This document shows positions 1-5,794 of a stretch of 23,257 nucleotides of DNA, in pieces. The position numbers and the translations under genes are program-made. The notes beneath the pieces are model-generated. The model had not been told where the DNA came from, searched no databases, and saw only the letters and a program-made list of their open reading frames with translations. Source of the stretch: Scatosoma sp045533485. Lineage in GTDB: Bacteria; Bacillota; Clostridia; Christensenellales; Borkfalkiaceae. Each line of letters starts with the position of its first letter. Position 1 is the stretch's first letter. The DNA lies in the NCBI GenBank assembly GCA_045533485.1, contig JAZSHX010000029.1, positions 1 through 23,257 of the forward strand, read 5' to 3'.

Positions 1-725
1 TTGCCGCCGATGGTTGCCGTTACGTTTGCCGTACCCTTGCCAACCGCCGCCAAGTTACCGTTTTTATCAACCGTTACCACTTCTTGATTGCTGGACGACC
101 AAACCACTTTGTATTGCGTGGGAGACGTCGTTGCGGTGAGTTGTACGCCTTCACCGCCCAAGAAAAGCGATGCTTGCGTTTGATTAAGCGTGAGCGAAGC
201 CACGTTGTTTACGTATGCGTTGAGCGTGTCGTCGATTGCGCCTGCTTCGTTCATAACGATTGCCGCCGTTTCCGCAATGCTGGACGTTACGGCTTTCGTT
301 TGGAACTTATATTCGCCTGCGCTGATAAACGATTGCGCCGTTACTTCGGTTACGTAATCGGTGGTAGGAATATCCAAAAGCACCGTGTTCCAACCAGCCG
401 TGCCTTCGCTGCGCCATACGGTTACGGGAACGCTGGTCGTATAAGCTTGACCTGCCGCCGTCGTAAAGCTAATCGTCGTATAGCATTCTGCGTCTGCAAA
501 CGTTTGCATCATTTCAGGCGTCAACTGGGAAGCTTCCGTTTTGAAACGAAGACCGGAAGGGCTTTTCGTTCTAACCGACGTTGCCGTGATTGCAAAGCCG
601 TCCCATGCTTGCCATTCCGATTGTGCGTCTGCTTTTACGTTTGCACTGTAGACACCTGCCGAAAGAGCAGCTACAAATGCGAGTGCAGAAGTTGCAATCA
701 ATTTCTTTCTTAATTGTTTTGCCAT
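1..725 (-). CDS. Secreted Ig-like (Big_2) surface protein, C-terminus outside window
   Basis: About 241 N-terminal residues are visible; the gene runs off the left edge. It opens with a signal peptide: MAKQLRKK, a hydrophobic stretch to about residue 28, and likely cleavage after VKA or ADA (residues 32-34). Residues 35-165 form a domain with the motifs 'TSVRTKSPSGLRFKT' and 'GWNTVLLDIP', also found at the N-terminus of the large protein at 1126-4869, so the two are paralogous there. From about residue 175 follows a bacterial Ig-like group 2 domain ('VVWSSSNQEVVTVDKNGN', 'GKGTANVTATIGG'). The start is fixed by AGGAGGT nine bases upstream of the ATG. The gene overlaps the end of the small gene at 710-865 by 16 bases, so the two are probably translationally coupled. 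It is predicted to be exported; substrate and role are unknown because the functional C-terminal part is missing. Confidence 0.85.
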   Translation of the reverse strand, partial: MAKQLRKKLIATSALAFVAALSAGVYSANVKADAQSEWQAWDGFAITATSVRTKSPSGLRFKTEASQLTPEMMQTFADAECYTTISFTTAAGQAYTTSVPVTVWRSEGTAGWNTVLLDIPTTDYVTEVTAQSFISAGEYKFQTKAVTSSIAETAAIVMNEAGAIDDTLNAYVNNVASLTLNQTQASLFLGGEGVQLTATTSPTQYKVVWSSSNQEVVTVDKNGNLAAVGKGTANVTATIGG

Positions 726-865
726 GTTGATGTACCTCCTGTGCTGCCGGGGAACCAAACGCCGTTGTCCCCTTCGTCCTTATCCGTAAAGTCTGCCGAA
801 GCCGTTAACACGTCTTCATCTTCAAGGACAAGCAATTTGAGTTCTAATGCTACATAGTTTCTCAT
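710..865 (-). CDS. Small acidic 51-residue protein with DNG-x-WFPG motif
   Basis: The ATG at 865 is preceded by GAGGAGG at good spacing. The product is 51 residues: MRNYVALELKLLVLEDEDVL, then an acidic linker, then 'DEGDNGVWFPG' (residues 30-40) and a Gly/Ser/Thr/Trp-rich tail. The N-terminal pattern (basic-aromatic start, then LE-x-EDVLT-x-S) resembles a loose class of short hypothetical proteins I know from Clostridia; no function is established to my knowledge. No signal peptide or transmembrane segment is visible. The motif recurs twice at the C-terminus of the large secreted protein encoded just upstream (1126-4869). The gene has its own promoter (959-987) and its end carries the ribosome binding site of the secreted protein at 1-725. 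An in-frame ATG at 1048 exists but lies upstream of the promoter and lacks an SD. The role could be a leader, a coupling peptide, or a modified/secreted peptide; I cannot tell. Confidence 0.72.
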   Translation of the reverse strand: MRNYVALELKLLVLEDEDVLTASADFTDKDEGDNGVWFPGSTGGTSTWQNN

Positions 866-869
866 TTTC

Positions 870-889
870 TTATATCCTCCTCGATATAA
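870..889 (-). promoter_or_regulatory. Shine-Dalgarno presented in a hairpin loop
   Basis: On the minus strand the SD core GAGGAG (877-882) is flanked by perfect 7-base inverted arms, TTATATC (883-889) and GATATAA (870-876). This places the whole SD in a six-base loop a few bases before the ATG at 865. Such a structure may expose or modulate ribosome binding; the AT-rich stem would be weak and temperature-sensitive. A regulatory effect is inference. Confidence 0.5.
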
Positions 890-958
890 ATTTTCATTTT
901 TGTTTCTTTTATTGTTTTTTTCGCAAAATGCGCCACACAATAAATTTTTACATATAAC

Positions 959-987
959 ATTATAAAACATATCAAAAATCATTTCAA
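959..987 (-). promoter_or_regulatory. Sigma-A-type promoter for the small gene and partial secreted gene
   Basis: On the minus strand there is TTGAAA (-35, 982-987), a 17-base spacer, and TATAAT (-10, 959-964), followed by a leader of about 90 bases to the ATG at 865. The -35, spacer and upstream bases are nearly the same as at 4954-4982, so the two transcription units are probably co-regulated. Confidence 0.85.
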
Positions 988-994
988 CAATGAG

Positions 995-1022
995 AAATGC
1001 AAAAATTATATTAAAAAATGCA
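995..1022 (-). promoter_or_regulatory. Tandem AAATGCA half-sites upstream of the -35
   Basis: AAATGCA occurs (on the + strand) at 995-1001 and again at 1016-1022, exactly 21 bases apart, or two helical turns. The near site lies eight bases upstream of the -35 element. The same arrangement and the intervening AATTATATTAAA are found at 4990-5017. This looks like a paired binding site for a shared transcription factor; the regulator is not identifiable here. Confidence 0.6.
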
Positions 1023-1053
1023 CTTTGGGGTTTTTGCTTTTTTTTCAAAGTGC
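1020..1053 (-). terminator. Probable terminator, distal hairpin, of the large secreted protein gene
   Basis: GCACTTTG (1020-1027) pairs perfectly with CAAAGTGC (1046-1053); on the minus strand the stem is followed by ATTTTTTAAT. The loop is A-rich and long (18 bases), so strength is uncertain. It lies just beyond the hairpin at 1054-1091. Confidence 0.5.
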
Positions 1054-1091
1054 TACGCCGACGATTTTAGAGAATTCAAATCGTCGGCGTA
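1054..1091 (-). terminator. Strong 14-bp hairpin after the large secreted protein gene
   Basis: TACGCCGACGATTT (1054-1067) is perfectly complementary to 1078-1091 with a ten-base loop, 35 bases past the stop codon at 1126. The minus-strand sequence immediately after it is not T-rich, so it may act together with the second hairpin at 1020-1053, or stabilise the mRNA 3' end. Confidence 0.65.
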
Positions 1092-1125
1092 TTACTGCAA
1101 ATTATATTAGGAGGTTTATAACTTT

Positions 1126-4100
1126 TTAATTTTTCGGGAAGAACGTGCCGTTGTCTTCCTCATCATTATCGTAATAAAAATCCGATTGACCAGGGAAGAA
1201 TATGCCGTTGTCCTCTTCTTCACTGTCAACGAAGACACCCGATTTATTGATATACAGATAAGGAATAACAAACACAACTTCGCCTGCGGCATTTTCTATT
1301 TCGATTGCGTTATTTTCGTCCAAAGCCACCAACGTTTTCACGCCGTTGCGCCATACTATCGCATGCGTGTATTCTGCACCAAACGTCAGCGTAACTTGGC
1401 TATACGCCCCCGTTTCGTTTGCGTATTTACCGTCCGCGCCGTTCATTATCGAATACATATAACTGCCGTTTTTCGCGGTAAATTCGCTGATAAGCGTCAA
1501 TTCGCCTTGTTGCTCAACGCCTGTCAAAGCCGTAAACGAAACGCTTTCTTGTTTATACAAAACGTCGTCGTAATTTACGTCGATTGCGTTTCTACCGTAC
1601 AACCCAGCGTAGGTTGCAAGCGGATCGTAATACGCTTTGGTGGATTTGATATCAAACGTTTGGTAAGTGCTTGCAAACGCTTTGTTTTGCGACATAATTT
1701 CTTGCATCGCATACCAAATTTTCGTCTTTTCGCCGTTTTCGTCTACGAACGACGTATTTCTATCGAAATAATGCGATCCGTCCGAATCGTGTACGTGATA
1801 GGTGAAGTAAACGATATTTTTCACGCCGTAGCTAAGCAACGTGCTATTGATCCAACTTACATCATCTTCCGTGAGCCAACGTTGCGATGCAGGATTGTCG
1901 TTAGAAATTTCCGTCATTGTTTGCGCTACGATATGCAAAGCCACGTCGTATTTCGCCGCCACTTCCGCCGCTGTTTGTAAATCAAGCAAATAACGTTCGG
2001 ACATATTTGCGTTTCCGTTTACCGGGTACGTGTCTAACATTAAGTTAGGCGCTCCCGTTACAGCCAAGAAGAGTTCGCAATATTTCCCATAGCGCGCACG
2101 CATGATATTATATTGCATATCATACTTTTTCTGGGTGTTGTTGTCTACTTTCGTATTCGAACCAATCCAGCTGATATAATTTTCTAAATCGGTATAGAAC
2201 GCCGAATCAGTAGCATAGCCGCCACCGTCCACCGCATAACCGCTTACGTCAAAGCCCGTTACGATTGCACCATATTCGGCTACGGTAAGTTCAGGGAACG
2301 CTTGCCCTACCGCATGCTCCTTATACCAACTGTAGTTTGCCGAAGGAAGCAAGTTTGCATGGATATAAATATCCTTACCGTATGCTTCTAATGCAACGCG
2401 TTTGATTGTTTTATACGTAAAACCATACGCACCGGACTTTCTATCTGTCGCACCTGAAGACAAGCTTTCATCAAACATCCAAGCCGACGGTTCGTCTTTT
2501 ACCAACACACCCATAAACGCAGGGTGATTGATATAATACGACAATTGCGATTTTATCATTTCATACGCCGCGCTGCCCTTTACCGCCGCGCCTTGCCACT
2601 TGCCCGAAGTTTCTCTTTCGCCGTCGTAATAAGCCTGCCAGTTTGTTTTGTCGTAATGATGCCCACCCGACAACGCCGTAAACGTAGAATCGGTTAAAAT
2701 GACTTTCAGCCCTGCTTGGTGCGCTAAATCAAGCACCTGTATATAGTCATAGTTTACAATCGCCCCGTCGGAACCAACAGGCGCATACGATTGCGGCATA
2801 ATTGCCTTGAAACCAGCTTCTTTGAGCTCTAACATGGTTTCCAACGTTGCTTCGCCAATGTTGTAATCTACACCGTCTAATTTACCGTCACCCAACGATG
2901 CATACGCAAAAAAGTTAAACTCTTTCGTGGTTTGGAACGTGGGTTCGCCGTTGTCGTCCTTTGCATACGATGCCGATTTCGTTACGTTTGCGCCAAGCGC
3001 TACGTTCGTGCCTGTAAACGCGTCTAAATACACCGTTCCAAACGCCGCATCCGCTATCATTGCCAACGTAAGGTTTGCGCCTTTATAAGCATCGGAGATG
3101 CGAATGGTATAATATTGCCCGTCGGCGTTATATTTGTATTGCACGTTACTTGCACTGCCGTTTACCGTTACCGAAGTGAAATCCTTATCGGTATATACAC
3201 GGAATTGCAAGGTTGTATTGTTTGCAAACGCTTTGTCCGCGTAGGTTTTCGCGATATTTACGCTGAGCGTATTCGCCGTCGGCGTAGCTTCCAACGAATA
3301 TTCGCCCCTGCCCATCGTTCTATCGCTTACTTTCACAAGCGAAGCGCTTGCGTCCGTTGTGATATCGCCGGGCATACCGTATTCAAAATCTTCCGTTACA
3401 CTATCGTATACAGGAGAAATTTCTTCCACGTAGAAATCAGGTTCCACAAGCGCGCTTACGCCCGAAATGCCACCTCCCACCGTGTGGAACATAACGCGGA
3501 ATTTGAAAGGCGTTGTGCTATCCAAACGGTTATTGAAATATCTTTCGTATGCCGCGCGGTTGAATTGCAGCCAAATGGCGTCGCCGTCTTTTTTATAGCT
3601 TATATCTTCGTGACCAAAATAGGACGCATACGAACCGTCGTCCTTTAAGCCCGTGTTATAATTGAGCTTGAATTGTGCAAGTTCATAACTGCTCAAGCCC
3701 GTCAGCTTAATACGCAACGCTCGTACTTGCGACAAGCCAAAGACATGGTCCACATACGCGCTGTCAAGCGAATAGTACGCAGGCCAAGGCGTGCTGGTAA
3801 TTTTGATTTTACCGCCAACTACCTGACCAACGCCGCTTTCCTCATTAATTTTGTCGTAGGTGTTTTCACTTGCAGCGTGATAGAACGGGTACATTTGTGA
3901 AGAAAGGTCTTGCACCGCATATTTTGTCTCTAAATTTAAGAAACCGCCCTTATAAGTATACGTCCACGCCTTGTCCGTATCCGTCCAGCTATTATAGCTT
4001 GTCGCTACGTCGCCGCTTGCGCGTACGGTTACATTGCATACCTTTTGAATGCTGCTGCCGATAGAAAGCGTGATATTTGCCGTACCTTGCGCTACGCCCG

Positions 4101-4869
4101 TCACTCTACCGTTACTATCTACCGTTGCGACGCTTGTATTGTCGCTTTTATAGGTAATGCCGTAGCCAAGCGGATAGCTGTTTGCTTGGATATCATCGCT
4201 TTTGCCTACTTCAACCGCAAATACCGACATCGGCAGATTGATGGTTTGAATTTCACCGCTTGTTATCGCTTGGTCTACGTAATTAAGCAAGAAGCTATAT
4301 TGCTGGTCGTTTTTCCAAAGGTTGTACGCAAGTGCCCAGCTTGCCGTTTGCGCTGCGGAATATACCACCGTATTCGTATCCGCTTCGTACACGGTAGCCC
4401 CATTTTTGTCTTTTACTTCCACAAACGACTGTGCTGCAATGTCAACAGCAACAGCGCTGTCGGGAATATCCAGCAAAACGGTATTCCACCCTTCTTCGTG
4501 CCACACGTTTGCATTTACTTGCATTTCATAAGACGTGTACTTCTGCAAATCGCCGTTCATGGAAACGCCGTCCCACATTTTGAAGCGAAGTTCAGTATAC
4601 CAACTATAATCATATGTATCTATAGGATATGCCGCCTGCAAATCTTCCTTAAATTCCGTTGCAAACGTCTTAAAGCGCAAGCCCTTTGCATTGGGATGCT
4701 CCGCCGTACCATCTGTTCTTACAGACGCCCCCTTATACATTGCAAATGTACTTTCGTCAATTTGCGAAGCCGCCGACGCTTTATTCACAAGCAACGAACC
4801 GCCCAAACAAGCCATAGACGATGCCGCCAACAAAGACAGTGCCAACCATTTCGTTTGTTTTCTATGCAT
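1126..4869 (-). CDS. Large secreted multidomain protein with glycoside-hydrolase-like TIM barrel and Big_2 domain
   Basis: The product is 1247 residues. The ATG at 4869 is chosen because GGGAGGAG lies seven bases upstream; an ATG at 4911 would put that SD inside the gene. Residues 1-33 are a signal peptide (cleavage near NKASA). About 34-190 is the 'SVRT...GLRFKT' domain shared with the partial gene at 1-725. A Big_2 Ig-like domain covers about 200-285 ('VATVDSNGRVTGVAQGTANI'), followed by one or two carbohydrate-binding-like beta sandwiches (about 290-640). Residues 650-1065 resemble a beta/alpha-barrel glycosidase ('FKAIMPQSYAP', 'GLKVILTDS', 'MGVLVKDEPSAW' near 792, 'LMLDTYPV', 'IVYFTYHVHD'). 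The E in KDEPS is a candidate acid/base. A beta domain follows, then an acidic tail with two 'EEDNG-x-FFP' repeats (about 1218-1247). No LPXTG motif. It probably acts outside the cell on a polysaccharide or glycan; the specificity and even the catalytic activity are inferred. Confidence 0.85.
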   Translation of the reverse strand: MHRKQTKWLALSLLAASSMACLGGSLLVNKASAASQIDESTFAMYKGASVRTDGTAEHPNAKGLRFKTFATEFKEDLQAAYPIDTYDYSWYTELRFKMWDGVSMNGDLQKYTSYEMQVNANVWHEEGWNTVLLDIPDSAVAVDIAAQSFVEVKDKNGATVYEADTNTVVYSAAQTASWALAYNLWKNDQQYSFLLNYVDQAITSGEIQTINLPMSVFAVEVGKSDDIQANSYPLGYGITYKSDNTSVATVDSNGRVTGVAQGTANITLSIGSSIQKVCNVTVRASGDVATSYNSWTDTDKAWTYTYKGGFLNLETKYAVQDLSSQMYPFYHAASENTYDKINEESGVGQVVGGKIKITSTPWPAYYSLDSAYVDHVFGLSQVRALRIKLTGLSSYELAQFKLNYNTGLKDDGSYASYFGHEDISYKKDGDAIWLQFNRAAYERYFNNRLDSTTPFKFRVMFHTVGGGISGVSALVEPDFYVEEISPVYDSVTEDFEYGMPGDITTDASASLVKVSDRTMGRGEYSLEATPTANTLSVNIAKTYADKAFANNTTLQFRVYTDKDFTSVTVNGSASNVQYKYNADGQYYTIRISDAYKGANLTLAMIADAAFGTVYLDAFTGTNVALGANVTKSASYAKDDNGEPTFQTTKEFNFFAYASLGDGKLDGVDYNIGEATLETMLELKEAGFKAIMPQSYAPVGSDGAIVNYDYIQVLDLAHQAGLKVILTDSTFTALSGGHHYDKTNWQAYYDGERETSGKWQGAAVKGSAAYEMIKSQLSYYINHPAFMGVLVKDEPSAWMFDESLSSGATDRKSGAYGFTYKTIKRVALEAYGKDIYIHANLLPSANYSWYKEHAVGQAFPELTVAEYGAIVTGFDVSGYAVDGGGYATDSAFYTDLENYISWIGSNTKVDNNTQKKYDMQYNIMRARYGKYCELFLAVTGAPNLMLDTYPVNGNANMSERYLLDLQTAAEVAAKYDVALHIVAQTMTEISNDNPASQRWLTEDDVSWINSTLLSYGVKNIVYFTYHVHDSDGSHYFDRNTSFVDENGEKTKIWYAMQEIMSQNKAFASTYQTFDIKSTKAYYDPLATYAGLYGRNAIDVNYDDVLYKQESVSFTALTGVEQQGELTLISEFTAKNGSYMYSIMNGADGKYANETGAYSQVTLTFGAEYTHAIVWRNGVKTLVALDENNAIEIENAAGEVVFVIPYLYINKSGVFVDSEEEDNGIFFPGQSDFYYDNDEEDNGTFFPKN

Positions 4870-4940
4870 AATTTTCTCCTCCCAATAATTTTTCTTCTTA
4901 ACTGGCTTCATTGTCAGAAAATGAGCGTAAACAACAAATT

Positions 4941-4954
4941 TTAATGCACATTAA
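4941..4954 (-). promoter_or_regulatory. Inverted repeat over the predicted transcription start
   Basis: TTAATG-CA-CATTAA is a 6-2-6 palindrome directly after the -10 element at 4954-4959. It includes TAATGCA, the same half-site seen at 5011-5017. It is a candidate repressor site for the large secreted protein gene; no equivalent is present at the promoter at 959-987. Confidence 0.4.
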
Positions 4955-4982
4955 CTATAAAGCATAGCAAAAATAATTTCAA
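4954..4982 (-). promoter_or_regulatory. Sigma-A-type promoter for the large secreted protein gene
   Basis: On the minus strand there is TTGAAA (4977-4982), a 17-base spacer and TATAGT (4954-4959), about 85 bases upstream of the ATG at 4869. The layout and much of the sequence match the promoter at 959-987. Confidence 0.82.
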
Positions 4983-4989
4983 GTATGAG

Positions 4990-5017
4990 AAATGCAGAAA
5001 TTATATTAAATAATGCA
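4990..5017 (-). promoter_or_regulatory. Tandem [A/T]AATGCA half-sites, second copy
   Basis: AAATGCA at 4990-4996 and TAATGCA at 5011-5017 are 21 bases apart, starting eight bases upstream of the -35. This is the same geometry and the same intervening AATTATATTAAA as at 995-1022. About 130 bases of AT-rich DNA with no recognisable feature lie between here and the recombinase remnant. Confidence 0.6.
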
Positions 5018-5148
5018 TTTTAATCCATTTTTGTATTTACGCGCCATTAAAAAAAAGAAACGTAAGTGTTAAGGAACAGAATACGACACTTTATCTACCT
5101 TGTTGATTCCTCGTAAAATTATCTTAAAAATTACCTTACTTTGGTTAT

Positions 5149-5463
5149 ATGAGTGTTAGGCGTGAGCCTGTCTTGATACAAGCTTATCAGCTGATCAATT
5201 GGGAGAAACCGTTTGTGTTTAATTGTGTACGTATCACGCGAGATCGTTTATTTAAAAAATTATTAGATGAAAAAACAGCTTATTGTTTACGCCATACCTT
5301 TTCGACTCTTTGTCAAGAAAAAATAAACCGCCCTGATATTGTTGATATTTGGATGGGAGATAGCAGCGAACGACTAGTCGGACGCGTTTATACGCACTTT
5401 TCCGATAAATTTATGCGCGAACAAATGGATATGGTTGTATTCCCTATGCCCGAAACTTTATAA
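5149..5463 (+). pseudogene. Tyrosine recombinase (phage-type integrase), C-terminal remnant
   Basis: The fragment is 104 residues and carries only the second half of an integrase catalytic domain: 'YCLRHTFSTLCQE' (box II Arg-His), 'PDIVDIWMGDSSERLVGRVY' and the catalytic-type Tyr in 'VYTHFSD'. The N-terminal DNA-binding domains and the first catalytic Arg are absent, and there is no SD before the ATG at 5149, so it is a 5'-truncated relic rather than an enzyme. It is one of very few plus-strand genes here. Its 3' end points at the 3' end of the tRNA-Ser gene 138 bases away, the usual placement of an integrase next to its tRNA attachment site. It suggests that part of the surface-protein region to the left arrived on, or was rearranged by, an integrative element. 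Confidence 0.8.
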
Positions 5464-5557
5464 ATTAGGTGCCTTGCGACAATTCTTTCGCCAAATCTTT
5501 CGCCAAACTTTCCAAAAAACGCATTTTTGCGTGAATATTTATACAAAAATAAAATAG

Positions 5558-5599
5558 AAGCGCGGTTTTATGCATTGTTTTTTGCATAAAACCGCGCTT
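5558..5599 (-). terminator. Terminator after tRNA-Ser
   Basis: A perfect 17-bp stem (5558-5574 with 5583-5599) and an eight-base T-rich loop, starting two bases after the tRNA CCA. On the minus strand it is followed by CTATTTTATTTTTGTAT. It could also stop plus-strand transcripts from the recombinase remnant. Confidence 0.85.
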
Positions 5600-5600
5600 T

Positions 5601-5690
5601 TGGCGCAGAGAAAGGGATTTGAACCCTTGTATACATTCCTGCATAACACGATTTCGAATCGTGCGCGTTCAACCGCTCCGCCATCTCTGC
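5601..5690 (-). tRNA. tRNA-Ser (anticodon CGA)
   Basis: The gene is 90 bases on the minus strand. The acceptor stem is GCAGAGA/TCTCTGC, the discriminator is G, and CCA is encoded (5601-5603). The anticodon stem CACGA/TCGTG encloses the loop TTCGAAA, giving anticodon CGA, which reads UCG. The long variable arm (TATGCA/TGTATA stem) is typical of class II tRNAs, and the T-arm is AAGGG-TTCAAAT-CCCTT. It has its own promoter and terminator. The 3' half is the probable attachment site for the element whose recombinase remnant lies next to it; no second copy of the tRNA 3' end was seen in the window. Confidence 0.95.
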
Positions 5691-5703
5691 AAACAGCTTA
5701 TTT

Positions 5704-5732
5704 ATTATATATTATTCTATTTAAAAAATCAA
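5704..5732 (-). promoter_or_regulatory. tRNA-Ser promoter
   Basis: On the minus strand there is TTGATT (5727-5732), a 17-base spacer and TATAAT (5704-5709), with 13 bases between the -10 and the tRNA 5' end. Confidence 0.85.
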
Positions 5733-5760
5733 CTGTTTTTCGCCTGTTTTTTGAAAATTT

Positions 5761-5789
5761 TCCGCCACGGATTAATTTCCCGTGGCGGA
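5761..5789 (-). terminator. Hairpin terminating the malate-to-succinate operon
   Basis: TCCGCCACGG (5761-5770) pairs perfectly with 5780-5789, with a nine-base loop, starting six bases after the transporter stop codon. The following minus-strand sequence is AAAATTTTC rather than a clean T-tract, so termination may be partial. Confidence 0.65.
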
Positions 5790-5794
5790 TTCGT

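Noticed and set aside
710..1048. Longer 112-codon version of the small gene starting at 1048
   Set aside because: The extension covers the promoter at 959-987 and its upstream sites, has no SD, and encodes low-complexity Lys/Asn/Phe-rich sequence.
4807..4869. Lipoprotein lipobox in the large secreted protein (Cys21)
   Set aside because: The residues before the Cys (SSMAC) do not fit a lipobox; a normal signal peptidase site (KASA) follows.
4045..4944. 299-codon plus-strand open frame opposite the large secreted gene
   Set aside because: It lies entirely antisense to a gene with signal peptide, SD and domain motifs; its product is Cys/Arg/Ile-rich with no recognisable motif and has no SD.
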